DNA of 64,000 bases from Lineus longissimus (taxonomy: Eukaryota > Nemertea > Pilidiophora > Heteronemertea > Lineidae), in NCBI RefSeq assembly GCF_910592395.1, contig NC_088324.1:2420001-2484000 (forward strand), in the 5' to 3' direction. Positions 44,170 to 57,720 of this stretch are shown here, piece by piece. The notes beneath the pieces were generated by a model, which made no database searches, was not told the origin of the DNA, and worked only from the letters and a program-made list of their open reading frames with translations. Position 1 is the first letter of the stretch. Each line of letters begins with the position of its first letter. Made by a program: the position numbers and the translations under genes.

Positions 44170-44405
44170 TGAATTTACTGTGTAAGAACAGCAATAGCAT
44201 CATTCACATAGGCCACTCTGACCTCCCGGACCCATCCAAAGGTGAACTGATTGTGTGCATCCAATCCTTTATAGGCGCGCATTTCCCGAGTGCTTTACAC
44301 TGGGTTAGCAGACAGAACAAGGTAATTAACCATGTCAATGTACGTTATTTCAGGCAATGCCTTGCGTTCATCGCTAGATTTGGAATTTTTCATGCAATAG
44401 GGTTA
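44170..44405 (-). pseudogene. Transposon-protein fragment, ISL2EU/YqaJ-type (unit 3, second)
   Basis: Paralogue of the unit 1 fragment at 27690-27925, truncated at the same point before block d. Confidence 0.4.
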
Positions 44406-44647
44406 ATACTCCCAATTGCTTAAGTTCCTAGAAGTATTGGCTCTCGTCAATATGTTAAAACGTTCTCGCCAAATGATTGCGAATATTCAACCCCTTCGTT
44501 AAAGGGTTAAATGACTACATTCAAGCAACAAACCATCCAAACGCTGCTTTAGAAAGTGTAGCACAATGCATTGCGCTGAAAGAGAAATAAATGTACTAAT
44601 CAAAATATCCGGAAAAAATATAATTTTTTGTTTTTTTTTGTTTTTTT

Positions 44648-44711
44648 GTTAAGCGCCTTGAAGTGTTTTACATCAGGCGCAATATAAATTGCTTTAATAA
44701 TAATTATAAAA
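44648..44711 (+). repeat. SINE/LINE 3'-tail-like sequence (unit 3)
   Basis: Paralogue of 28165-28228. Confidence 0.55.
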
Positions 44712-44919
44712 GGAGGATCACAAAGTAAGCTGGCGCTTAGAAGCCACGGGAAATATTGGGCTGCTTGCGAGGTGGTTTGCGTGTTTAAAATTTTGCGAGG
44801 CTTTTGTAAATACCACGCAAAATTTGCGATTACGTTGCGATAATTTTGCATGGTCGCTTAAATTTGCGTGGTTTATCCGATGCGTGGCTTTTCCAGAGTC
44901 CTATTCTCTCTCGTGGAGT

Positions 44920-47061
44920 TTACTGCCATAAGTCCTTGCATTTAGACGTCTTATAATTCTGGTAATATATTTTGCATAGTTTGTTTGATTTCAAGAAGGT
45001 TACATTGGTGCAGTTTCTATTGTAGGTGATATTACAGAACCTAACACATTCCTTGAAATTTGTGGCTCCAAATTGAAGGTCAAGAACAGAATAACCAAGG
45101 TCACGTAGTGGACGTCGAATCAATTTCAGACACCGAATGTCGGATTTTTTAATCAAATGAGTAACGGCGAAGTGGTCTGCTGGCTCTAGAAAGTGAATAA
45201 TGGTTGGATGTGATAATGAACCTATTCTGAAGGGAAAAAATCATGTTGTCATGTACAGCTGCAATCTTTGTTCTGAATGAAGCAATCATTGCTTCACCAA
45301 AACAATTTAATGAACGATGATTATTCTATTTTCTATAATGTAAACAGTCATTCCTTACAAGCGTTTGTTATCTTTGTGTCTTTTGCAGATTCGTGCAAAT
45401 GTGACCCGTTCTAGCAGAACCAGTCGCATGTCGCACATAAGATGAGCATAGACGACACCAAGAAATAATAGAAGAAACTGATGTCGTAAGATTTCACAAA
45501 AGGCAGACAACAGTGAAATGAACAAACAGTCCGTCTCAACCTGCCAAGCTCAGAGCGACATGCGACTGGTTTTTTACTGGAACGGGTGACAAATGCTCTA
45601 GACTCGCCGATCTAAGACCGGTTCATTTACTTGAGGTATGACCATCCCCAGTATGATATGGATCGAGCGGTCAAGATCATACTGATTGGCTAAAACGCTT
45701 CGGTGTTCAGTGGTGGTAAGTTGATGGAATGTGGGTGGCATTCGAAATGAACAGATTACTTGTGACCGAACCACTTTTATTTCTAGCAATGGTAATGGTG
45801 TGGTCGATCAATTTTCCTGACTATTATTAGCCTACGTATATTGATGACGGATCTTCAATAACAGAAATCGTATTGAAAATAAAAGTGGCAACCTAATGAG
45901 CTTATTCTGACCTGGTGGAAAGGCGACATGCATAATCATTGGACCAATTGAACAATGTTGAGTAGCAACCAACGACAATGCGCAAAATATCTCAGGAGGC
46001 TTGGCTTGCATATCGAGAAACAATCTTAGATCGGTGAGTTTAGAGTATAAGTAACGAAACACATACCATCGCAGAACTTCTCAAAGTGCACATGTTTAGC
46101 CTGAGCTGTATCGCATGATTGAAACGAATTCTTATCTGTAAGGGTATGGCGACTGACTCGGCTGATATCACATTTCCTTCCGAAAGATTCAGATGACTTG
46201 ATCAATGATTGGTACAGATCACGTCCTTCTGTGTTTCTTTTTTTACAACAAAAGTCGAAAGAAAGGCATTGAAAGTTATATTTATTATAACGGCATGATT
46301 TCAAGCAATGTATCAGCGGTAAAGAATACAGACTTTCGTCGTCGTGGCCGTATATAAAAGCAACTGATATGCATCTAAATTTGATTTTACGTTTTGGACA
46401 ATGAGCTGTAATTAAGAGGTTGTTTATTAACCCTTTGAGAAAGGCGTAAATTGTGTTGCAATTATTTTACAGTTAGGAAAGTATTCCTGGCGGATTCCAG
46501 TGCTTCTACACGTTTACATAGATTTTAACATTTTCTCCTCTGTACTGCTTATTTCGGGATGAACTTTGATGAAGTCTTCAGGTTATTTTTTTATTCATGT
46601 ATACAATTGAATGTGCTAACTTTCATTTACAAATATATATTATACCAAACCAATCCCTGGCCAGACCCCAAACAATCGCCAAAGGGATCCAATGAAGAGG
46701 GTTTTTTTTTCAATTGACTTGTAATTTCCTAACCCGGAAATTTGTTTTGGCCCCAATATTTTATTTAGGAAAAGCCATAAATTTGCCCAGTAGTTTTCGC
46801 ACAGCGGTCAGAAAGGACAATGACTTTTCGCTATGAAGCCGACTAAAGGTATGACGTAATTTTACTGGGTGACGGCGTTACGCAGGGATACATTTTTTTA
46901 AAAATTTATTGCTTATCATCATGATATCAGAATACAAAAATATCAATTCATGCTAATGTGCCATGTTTTCTCTTAAGTTTACCAATGCTTTCCTCTTCTC
47001 TTAGCACTGCAAATGAATGTTGAATGTAGCATGTCAAAATAGTTAACATCAACATTCGCAT
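44920..47061 (-). CDS. Predicted secreted PAN/Apple-like protein, copy 3 (239 aa)
   Basis: Exons 47061-46983, 46405-46067, 45221-44920, 720 nt with stop, phases as in copy 1. Paired with copy 1 by the segmental duplication and the same length class (ending KCKDLWQ). Replacements relative to copy 1 include HCLKSC, FGRKC and NCTNV. All 16 mature Cys are kept. Amino-acid changes without frame damage are compatible with selection, but the number of differences is too small to judge by eye. Confidence 0.6.
45402..45589. mobile_element. MITE in the PAN gene intron (unit 3)
   Basis: Paralogue of 28919-29106, flanked by CAAATG. Confidence 0.65.
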
Positions 47062-47855
47062 GTTGAAGAAATATGCGGTGGTGGACAATGTTATCTCCAA
47101 GTAACTTCCTGTAAAAAATAAAAAAATTAAATCCAATATGACTATCAGAAAGAGAGCCAAGTCACTTGGAGAAAAGAGTCTGCTGCGGAACATGTGATAG
47201 CAATGAACACCTTGTGTGCAGTGACTAACGATTTTCATCGTGGCTGTCGTTCAGAAGAAGCTAACCCGACATCAAAATAAAATCATTCAACAGTTTTTTC
47301 TGATCAGGGAGGGTATGCTCTGAGTGGCCTCTTTAGCTTTAGGTGTCGCTTTGCTCACTTTCTTCATTGGGTCCACCCCACACCCCAACAGCGACACTTA
47401 AGACTTATGAAAACTATGAAAATACAATTAAACAACCAGCTTCTATCCATGCTCAGCCCAATAAAGTGTGGTTAAATGACCCGTCCTATTATTCAGTATC
47501 ATCGGATTTCGCGTCAAGCACCGTTAACAAAGGAGGTCTTGTCACTTGCCGTGTCATATGCCAATAATTTTGGTGTGTGTGAATTCATCCAAAAAATTGT
47601 GAAAATGAGTTGTATACAATAAGACAACCAAACGAGTGGTTGTCGTTTTCTGTTTATCACATACCACCACTACGATTTTTGAGGGATTTGTAGCTCGAAT
47701 CATCGCAAATTTCATTCCCGAAAAACCAAGACCCAAAGTGCGCCTTGCGTCGCAATGACGTAAATGACGCGATGACGTTACCACAACAAAACAATCGAAT
47801 AAAGTTGTTTTGCCGAGTCTGAAATGTCGCAATTTGTATCAGATTTGATTTATTT

Positions 47856-48569
47856 CGGCAGTTATAAAACGCGGATTTCCGCGTAAATCCTCGGAAAAAT
47901 CACAAAACCGCCAGTAAATACGCGCATAATATTTAATGATAATTATACAAATAACAACATAAATCATAAATCGGAGGCAAGAACTACCAGTTATCTGCAC
48001 ATTTCATCGATCAGATTTTAATCCTCTGGAGCGCCATTCATGCCATTCCGATAGACTCTTCCCTCTTTTTTTCTTGGTGTTGATAAACTTTGCATGTCAT
48101 CTTCGACACCACCGTGGTTCCTTCCCGAACACATTACGAGGCTGCTTTCAAGTGTGATTGATGCCCGGATTGATGTACGTTACGGTATATGCCTCCTTCA
48201 AATATAAGTCGATGACAAACTGAATTCTGGTCTACGAAATTTTTTTATAACAATCTCCTTGCAGCTCGAACCTAACCAACCATATGCGACTGCACATTGG
48301 AGTCTATTTTTAGCAATCACAAAAACTTACTTCGCGGCCCGTCTAGAGTATAAGTTTATTTCAAACTACAAGGTGCTTGTGATTTACGGCGCATACAGCG
48401 CACCATATAACGGGGATTCCCAAATACCTTGTCACCAGGAGTACATCATGCGCACAACAATGCACACTACTAATATGAAAAACTCTCACCTGCGGTTCAG
48501 GCAGCCACCCTGTAGCCAAGTTAGATTTTTCCGCGGATTTACGCGGAAATCCGCGTTTTATAACAGCCG
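47856..48569. mobile_element. Non-autonomous MULE-like element (unit 3)
   Basis: Paralogue of 31374-32087; GATTTATTT on both sides. Confidence 0.8.
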
Positions 48570-48578
48570 GATTTATTT

Positions 48579-49920
48579 GTATCAATTTGTATCAAAACCT
48601 CGATATCGTCTTGGCATGTGATAAAATGGTTGTGTGAACGTGCCAGTTTTTTCTACCTGGTAATTACAAGTAAGGGCATCCTCTGAACATGTGTCGAAAC
48701 AGTTCAAGAAAACGAAAACCACTAATTCGCAAGTTCTCAGAGACATCTCAATTGTTTTCCTGTTCGAATTATTATGACGACATAAAGAAAATCGAGGACT
48801 ATCAGAACAAAAGTGCATTAAATCCTTTCGGCACAATTTAAATTACCCTTTTTAAACTCTGTTAAAACTTGATTCTTTTTTTTTACAAAAAAAAGATATC
48901 CCGTGGGGAAAGAGAGTGTCCGTTCGGACGCTGATTCGCCAGGGTGATATATATGTATCGAACTTTATCAAGAACAGGACAAAAAACAATCGAATATTAC
49001 ACTTGAATTACAAAGTGGTCTTGCCTTTTGACCAGAATGTATAAAATTGTCATTAATGTTGACTCTTCGCCGTCACTACAAGGTTCGTTCTTGATCATCA
49101 TAAACAAATATCCTTTGCTTAAACCCAAAAAAAACTACCACCAACTTATGCGTGAAAATCGCAACACATCGAAGAGAGCTAAAGCGCCAATGTGTTCCAG
49201 TTGAAAGAAAAAAACACCTCAGACGTATTTCCTTCTCAATTGGTCAACAATCAATACTTACTTCTCATCGACTTGGCTATCTTATGGATTGTAGAAAATA
49301 CACCACTGGTAGACTCAATTTACTTACATTGTCTGCGCCGATTACCGTAAACAAATACTTTATCAATAGAGCCATCAACCTTAAAATGTCCAGGATTACT
49401 TAACCCACACCTGCGATATATTAAATACACAAGCTTAGCTCGATAGGTCTACGCGAGGTTCTATACCAATTAGTTTGATATGCAACATACTATACTCATA
49501 TAGACGCACACATTCGACAAAAATTGAAGCCGTTTAATCGTAGCACATATCGATTAGTATCGAAAGAATAATGACAAAAAATGAATTGGTCTTTCAAAAA
49601 TATTGAACATCTGTGCGAACAAAATATTATTTAGTTTACTGTGATGTTTTACATGTATATGTACATGAAACTCATATTTCTTCTCAGAAAAAGCAATGAG
49701 ACATTGAAGGAATGGAAGGCCCGGGAATTATGCCACTAAAAGACCACAGAACATTCAGCCGATGTTATACAGAAGATTGATACAATTATGATGTAATGAT
49801 AAACATGTTTCTCACATTGTCTGGTAAGACGCCACAATCAGATACAGAGTGTCGAACTTTTGAAAATCGAGAAATTCCTTCAACGTTGTGTCAAAACACG
49901 TATATTGCCAATGATTCGCC
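48579..49920. repeat. Tandem unit 4, block a
   Basis: Fourth copy of block a, closest to unit 2. Two deletions (62 bp between AATC repeats near 49867, and 51 bp near 49912) shorten its end. No gene is recognised. Confidence 0.75.
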
Positions 49921-50765
49921 GTTCGTTAAGAAAATTGAAATTTGGAATTGAATCAGAAGTCCTAGGTATAATTCTGTCAAATTAGACACTTCTCTATTAT
50001 GTATATTTTAGATTGCTCATAGCAGGTGACATTGAATTGAACCGAGGTCCTGTCGATCACAACCAAAACTCCAACAAAAGTCCACTCTCCTTTAATTTAA
50101 CACTAAATTCTGGTTTGAATAACCCAGGTATAAAGGAGATTCTAAACGTCTCGAATGTAAACTGGGATAGGCTTTCCACTGGGCTTGCTAGTAAACCCTG
50201 GAATACATTTCTAAATAACGAAGATCCAAAGCTGAGCCTTGAAAACTGGCTAAACCTTTTTGAAACCACCATTAAAGAGTTTATTCCTGTAAAAAGGATT
50301 ACTATTAAAGCCAGAGAACAATGTTGGATTACATATTATGTTAAACATCAGATAAACGCTCGTCAACGTAAATTCAAGAAGGCCAAACGCTCTAACAATG
50401 ATGGCGACTGGGACATATACCATAGAGCTTGTCGAGACTGCAACGAGGCTATCAGTTCAAGCATAGAAGACTACTTTAAAAATTTAAACAACCAATTGAA
50501 TAACCCTAATTTAAACTCAAAGAAATTCTGGAATTTAATCAAAGGTTAAACTCAAAGAAATTCTGGAATTTAATCAAAGGTTATCAAGGTAAACAACACT
50601 GTAATGGCATCCCAGACCTACTAGAAGGCGATACCGTATTAACAGACAATTTAGAGAAAAGTAATCTTCTTAATAAATTTCTGGCCAAACAATGCTCACT
50701 GGATGAACAAGATAGAACATTACCAGACACAACCCAAGATGGACCTGAACTTCAGTTCCGTGAAT
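49921..50765 (+). pseudogene. LINE fragment, endonuclease deleted (unit 4)
   Basis: Same structure as unit 2: GDIELNRGP (50025-50051), endonuclease deletion, and the same tandem duplication near 50515-50582 that brings in a stop. Confidence 0.75.
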
Positions 50766-50984
50766 TTACTGTGTAAGAACAGCAATAGCATCATTCACAT
50801 AGGCCACTCTGACCTCCCGGACCCATCCAAAGGTGAACTGATTGTGTGCATCCAATCCTTTATAGGCGCGCATTTCCCGAGTGATTTGCACTGGGTTAGT
50901 AGACAAAACAAGGTAGTCAACCATGTCAATGTACGTTATTTCAGGCAATGCCTTGCGTTCATCGCTAAAATCGGACTTTTTCAT
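50766..50984 (-). pseudogene. Transposon-protein fragment, ISL2EU/YqaJ-type (unit 4)
   Basis: Paralogue of 34478-34696 with few substitutions. Confidence 0.45.
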
Positions 50985-51108
50985 ACACTAAGGATCAACT
51001 CCATTAATGTCTTTTAACTTATATTTGAATAATCGTTTGTTTTCAGGTCATAAATTTCTTTGATATTCGCTTTCGTCTGCTAAACATGACACGACCGGCA
51101 GGCACACG

Positions 51109-51170
51109 GCCGCCATACTGTATCGATGGTGGCCCCCCAACATGGCGGCCGGTGGAAACCTGTGACGTCA
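51109..51170. promoter_or_regulatory. CRE plus YY1-like motifs (unit 4)
   Basis: GCCGCCAT at 51109-51116, CATGGCGGCCGG, and CRE TGACGTCA at 51163-51170. Confidence 0.4.
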
Positions 51171-51304
51171 TTGCAAAGGGTCTATTAAAAGCGAGTTTCG
51201 CTCGAGCAACATGCACAGTACCCTTTTCCCACGACAAAAATCATTACCAAAGCGATCTTAGAATAACCGTCATCAAGTTAAACGAGAGTTTCTGAGCGGA
51301 AGCC

Positions 51305-52116
51305 TATTGATATATCCTTGTTAGAGCAACTGATCTACACCAGACTGTTGAACAGGAATTAAGTAGGCACATTTTTAATGACTGGGACATGTATGCTAAA
51401 CAGTAGGCTGAATCGGCGAAGTCTGCATTTAAGCTTACGTTATCGTAGACTCTTTCTTGAATTACCTGTCCCCGCTGCAAGTTTGTTTCATTTCGTAATG
51501 ATACACAAAAACACTTCAAAAAAATGTTTGACAATATAAAACCGATGTAGATTGAAGAATCAAAACATTAGGAACGTGTTTATTGTATAATACCGCCAAA
51601 TTACTCACTGTTGTTGCGGACTCTTGATAGTGAAGTTTCTGTCAGTGATATTGAAGTCTTTGACAATCGAACTACTTTTGTGATCTGTCGTATACGCCGT
51701 GCTGTTTTGAACGCTGGATATTGAGATTGGTCAATGTTGTTGGTGATCTCTCGCATGAAAAACTGCTTTTATGATATGTTGAATATTTTCCGTGGCACGG
51801 CTTTGTGATCTCTGAGAATGCTTTGGCAATAAGTTCGATATTAGTCACTTCTGTTGTAAATTGCAAAATCTGATGGCAGTGCTGTTTGTGATCGTTGACA
51901 ATCGGACCGCTCCGAGCCTTCATGTTGGTATAAAGTGTCTATGCAGGCATTTCTGGTTGATGGGATATACAGGACGGTGTATACAGTCACGATATGCAGA
52001 CAAATTCGGTTAAAATGAACTGAAGGGTAACAAGTTATTTTATAACATGTATAAGGAATACAAGCATTGGACCAAAAAGTTGAGTTGGTGTTGATGTGTT
52101 GGCTGAGGAGCGGTTA
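51305..52116 (-). other. Block c, candidate minus-strand exons (unit 4)
   Basis: Paralogue of 35017-35821 with the GTGAGT donors retained, except that the ATTACTCAC of the first segment became ATTAGTCAC, which destroys that donor. This argues against a working gene in this copy. Confidence 0.3.
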
Positions 52117-52358
52117 ATACTCCCAATTGCTTAAGTTCCTAGAAGTATTGGCTGTCGTCAATATGTTAAAACGTTCTCGCCAAATGATTGCGAAGATTCA
52201 ACCCCTTCGTTAAAGGGTTAAATGACCTCATTCAAGCAACAAACCATCCAAACGCTGCTTTAGCAAGTGTAGCACAATGCATTGCGCTGACAGAGAAATA
52301 AATGTACTAATCAAAATATCCGGAAAAAATATAATTTTTCTTTTTTTTGTTTTTTTTT

Positions 52359-52422
52359 GTTAAGCGCCTTGAAGTGTTTTACATCAGGCGCAATATAAAT
52401 TGTTTTAATAATAATAATAAAA
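52359..52422 (+). repeat. SINE/LINE 3'-tail-like sequence (unit 4)
   Basis: Paralogue of 36072-36135. Confidence 0.55.
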
Positions 52423-52638
52423 GGAGGATCACAAAGTAAGCTGGCGCTTAGAAGCCACGGGAAATATTGGGCTGCTTGCGAGGTGGTTTGCGTGTTTAAA
52501 ATTTGCGAGGCTTTTGTAAATACCACGCAAAGTTTGCGATTACGTTGCGATAATTTTGCATGGTCGCTTAAATTTGCGTGGTTTATCCGATGCGTGGCTT
52601 TTCCAGAGTCCTATGCTCTCTCGTGGAGTTTACTGCCA

Positions 52639-54767
52639 TCAGTCCTTGCATTTCGACGTCTTATAATTCTGGTAATATATTTTGCATAGTTTGTTTGATT
52701 TCAAGAAGGTTACATAGGTGCAGTTTCTATTGTAGGTGATATTACAGAACCTAACACATTCCTTGAAATTTGTGGCTCCAAATTGAAGGTCAAGAACAGA
52801 ATAACCAAGGTCACGTAGTGGACGTCGAATCAATTTCAGACACCGAATGTCGGATTTTTTAATCAAATGAGTAACGGCGAAGTGGTCTGCTGGCTCTAGA
52901 AAGTAAATATTGGTTGGATGTGATAATGAACCTATTCTGAAGGGAAAAATCATGTTGTCGTGTACAGCTGCAATCTCTGTTCTGAATGAAGCAATCATTG
53001 CTTCACCAAAACAACTTAATGAACGACGATTATTCTATTTTCTATAATGTAAACAGTCATTCCTTACAAGCGTTTGTTATCTTTGTGTCTTTTGCAGATT
53101 CGTGCAAATGTGACCCGTTCTAGCAGAACCAGTCGCATGTCGCACATAAGATGAGCATAGACGACACCAGGAAATAATAGAAGAAACTGATGTCGTAAGA
53201 TTTCACAAAAGGCAGACAACAGTGAAATGAACAAACAGTTCGTCTCAACCTGCCAAGCTCAGAGCGACATGCGACTGGTTTTGCTGGAACGGGTGACAAA
53301 TGCTCTAGGCTCGCCGATCTTAGACCGGTTCATTTACTTGAGGTATGACCATCCCCAGTATGATATGGATCGAGCTGGTCAAGATCATACTGATTGGCTA
53401 AAACGCTTCGGTGTTCAGTGATGGTAAGTTGATGGAATATGGGTGGCATTCGAAATGAACAGATTACTTGTGACCTAACCACTTTTATTTCTATCAATGG
53501 TAATGGTGTGGTCGATCAATTTTCCTGACTATTATTAGCCTACGTATATTGATGACGGATCTTCAATAACAGAAATCGTATTGAAAATAAAAGTGGCAAC
53601 CTAATGAGCTTATTCTGACCTGGTGGAAAGGCGAAATGCATAATCATTGGACCGATTGAACAATGTTGAGTGGCAACCAATTACAATGCGCACAATATCT
53701 CAGGAGGCTTGGCTTGCATATCGAGAAACAATCTTAGATTGGTGAGTTTAGAGTATAAGTAACGAAACACATACCATCGCAGAACTTCTCGCAGTGCACA
53801 TATTTAGCCTGATCTGTATCGCATGATTGAAACGAATTCTTATATGTAAGGGTATGGCGACTGACTCGGCTGATATCACATCTCCTTCCGAAAGATTCAG
53901 ATGACTTGATCAATGATTGGTACAGATCACGTCCTTCTGTGTTTCTTTTTTTACAACAAAAGTCGAAAGAAAGGCATTGAAAGTTATATTTATTATAACG
54001 GCATGCTTTTAAGCAATGTATCAGCGGTAAAGAATACAGACTTTCGTCGTCGTGGCCGTATATAAAAGCAACTGATATGCATCTAAATTTGATTTTACGT
54101 TTTGGACAATGAGCTGTAATTAAGAGGTTGTAGATTAACCCTTTGAAAAAGGCGTAAATTGTGTTGCAATTATTTTACAGTTAGGAAAGTATTCCTGGCG
54201 GATTCCAGTGCTTCTACACGTTTACATAGATTTTAACATTTTCTCCTCTGTACTGCTTATTTCGGGATGAACTTTGTTGAAGTCTTCAGGTTATTTTTTT
54301 ATTCATGTATACAATTGAATGTGCTAACTTTCATTTACAAATATATATTATACCAAACCAATCCCTGGCCAGACCCCAAACAATCGCCAAAGGGATCCAA
54401 TGAAGAGGGTTTTTTTTTCAATTGACTTGTAATTTCCTAACCCGGAAATTTGTTTTGGCCCCAATATTTGATTTAGGAAAAGCCATAAATTTGCCCAGTA
54501 GTTTTCGCACAGCGGTCAGAAAGGACAATGACTTTTCGCTATGAAGCCGACTAAAGGTATGACGTAATTTTACTGGGTGACGGCGTTACGCAGGGATACA
54601 TTTTTTTAAATGTATTGCTTATCATCATGATATCAGAATACAAAAATATCAATTCATGCTAATGTGCCATGTTTTCTCTTAAGTTTACCAATGCTTTCCT
54701 CTTCTCTTAGCACTGCAAATGAATGTTGAATGTAGCATGTCAAAATAGTTAACATTAACATTCGCAT
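52639..54767 (-). CDS. Predicted secreted PAN/Apple-like protein, copy 4 (236 aa)
   Basis: Exons 54767-54689, 54113-53775, 52931-52639. Exon coding sequence is essentially identical to copy 2, including the early TGA stop and the additional Cys in YVHCEKFC. It is the S2 partner of copy 2. Signal peptide, splice sites and frame are intact. Confidence 0.6.
53111..53296. mobile_element. MITE in the PAN gene intron (unit 4)
   Basis: Paralogue of 36824-37009, flanked by CAAATG. Confidence 0.65.
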
Positions 54768-55562
54768 GTTGAAGAAATATGCGGTGGTGGACAATGTTAT
54801 CTCCAAGTAACTTCCTGTAAAAAATAAAAAAATAAAATCCAATATGAATATCAGAAAGAGAGCCAAGTCACTTGGAGAAAAGAGTCTGCTGCGGAACATG
54901 TAATAGCAATGAACACCTTGTGTGCAGTGACTAACGATTTTCATCGTGGCTGTCGCTCAGAAGAAGCTAACCCGACATCAAAATAAAATCATTCAACAGT
55001 TTTTTTCTGATCAGGGAGAGTATGCTCTGAGTGGCCTCTTTAGCTTTAGGTGTCGCTTTGCTCACTTTCTTCATTGAGTCCACCCCACACCCCAACAGCG
55101 ACACTTAAGACTTATGAAAACTATGAAAATACAATTAAACAACCAGCTTCTATCGATACTCAGCCCAATAAAGTGTGGTTAAATGACCCGTCCTATTATT
55201 CAGTATAATCGGATTTCGCGTCAAGCACCGTTAACAAAGGAGGACTCGTCACTTGCCGTGTCACATGCCAATAATTTTGGTGTGTGTGAATTCATCCAAA
55301 AAACTGTGAAAATGAGTTGTATACAATAAGACAACCAAACGAGTGGTTGTCGTTTTCTGTTTATCACATACCACCACTACGATTTATGAGGGATTTGTAG
55401 CTCGAATCATCGCAAATTTAACTCCCGAAAAACCAAGACCCAAAGAGCGCCTTGCGTCGCAATGACGTAATTGACGCGATGACGCTACCACAACAAAACA
55501 ATCGAATAAAGTTGTTTTGCCGAGTTTGAAATGTCGCAATTTGTATCAGATTTGATCTATTT

Positions 55563-56275
55563 CGGCAGTTATAAAACGCGGATTTCCGCGTAAATCCTCG
55601 GAAAGATCACAAAACCGCCAGTAAATACGCGCATAATATTTAATGATAATTATACAAATAACAACATAAATCATAAATCGGAGGCAAGAACTACCAGTTA
55701 TCTGCACATTTCATCGGTCAGATGTTAATCCTCTGGAGCGCCATTCATGCCATTCCGATAGACTCTTCCCTCTTTTTTTCTTGGTGTTGATAAACTTTGC
55801 ATGTTATCTTTGACACCACCGTGGTTCCTTCCCGAAAACATTACGAGGCTGCTTTCAAGTGTGATTGATGCCCGGATTGATGTACGTTACGGTATATGCC
55901 TCCTTCAAATATAAGTCGATGACGAACTGAATTCTGGTCTACGAAATTTTTTTATAACAATCTCCTTGCAGCTCGAACCTAACCAACCATATGCGACTGC
56001 ACATTGGAGTCTATTTTTAGCAATCACAAAAACTACTTCGCGGCCCGTCTAGAGTATAAGTTTACTTCAAACTACAAGGTGCTTGTGATTTACTGCGCAT
56101 ACAGCGCACCGTATAACGGGGATTCCCAAATACCTTGTAACCAGGAGTACTTCATGCGCACAACAATGCACACTAATAATATGAAAAACTCTCACCTGCG
56201 GTTCAGGCAGCCACCCTGTAGCCAAGTTAGATTTTTCCGCGGATTTACGCGGAAATCCGCGTTTTATAACAGCCG
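55563..56275. mobile_element. Non-autonomous MULE-like element (unit 4)
   Basis: Paralogue of 39276-39988; flanks GATCTATTT and GATTTATGT each differ by one base from GATTTATTT. Confidence 0.8.
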
Positions 56276-56284
56276 GATTTATGT

Positions 56285-57720
56285 GTATCAATTTGTATCA
56301 AAACCTCGATATCGTCTTGGCATGTGATAAAATGGTTGTATGAACGTGCCAGTTTTTTCTACCTGGTAATTACAAGTAAGGGCATCCTCTGAACATGTGT
56401 CGAAACAGTTCAAGAAAACGAAAACCACTAATTCGCAAGTTCTCAGAGACATCTCAATTGTTTTCCTGTTCGAATTATTATGACAACATGAAGAAAATCG
56501 AGGACTATCAGAACAAAAGTGCATTAAATCCTTTCGGCACAATTTAAATTACCATTTTAAACTCTGTTAAAACTTGATTCTTTTTTTTACAAAATAAATC
56601 GATATCCCGTGGGGAAAGAGAGTGGCCGTTCGGACGCTGATTCGCCAGGGTGATATATATGTTTCGAACTTTATCAAGAACAGGACAAAAAACAATCGAA
56701 TATTACACTTGAATTACAAAGTGGTCTTGCCTTTCGACCAGAATGTATAAAATTGTCACCAATGTTGACTCTTCGCCGTCACTATAAGGTTCGTTCTTGA
56801 TCATCACAAACAAATATCCTTTGCTTAAACCCAAAAAACTACCACCAACTTATGCGTGAAAATCGCAACACATCGAAGAGAGCTAAAGCGCCAATGTGTT
56901 CCAGTTGAAAGAAAAAAACACCTCAGACGTATTTCCTTCTCAATTGGTCAACAATCAATACATACTTACTTCTCATCGACTTGGATATCTTATGGATTGT
57001 AGAAAATACGCCACTGGTAGACTCAATTTACTTACATTGTCTGCGCCGATTACCGTAAACAAATACTTTATCAATAGAGCCATCAACCTTAAAATGTCCA
57101 GGATTCCTTAACCCACACCTGCGATATATTAAATACACAAGCTTAGCTCGATAGGTCTACGCGAGGTTCTATACCAATTAGTTTGATATGCAACATACTA
57201 TACGCATATAGACGCACACATTCGACAAAGCCGTTTAATAGTAGCACATATCGATTAGTATCGAAGGAATAATGACAATGGTATTTCAAAAATATTGAAC
57301 ATCTGTGCGAACAAATTATTATTTAGTTTACTGTGATGTTTTACATGTATATGTACATGAAACTCATATTTCTTCTCAGAAAAAGCAATGAGACATTGAA
57401 GGAATGGAAGGCCCGGGAATTATGCCACTCAAAGACCACAGAATATTCAGCCGATGTTATACAGAAGATTGATACAATTATGATGTAATGATAAACATGT
57501 TTCTCACATTGTCTGGTAAAACGCCACAATCAGATACAGAGTGTCGAACTTTTGAAAATTTCACCATGGCACTTAAAGGAGTGGTTGGGATCCAACCGCC
57601 AAGGTAGAACGTCACGGGGATCGAGAAATTCCTTCAACGTTGAATCAAAACACGTATATTGCCAATGATGAGTTCCAACTAGCTGGCCAAAACACGAGTC
57701 CCAAAGAATGCTAAAGGCAT
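56285..57720. repeat. Tandem unit 5, block a
   Basis: Fifth copy of block a, nearly identical to unit 3. No gene is recognised. Confidence 0.75.
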
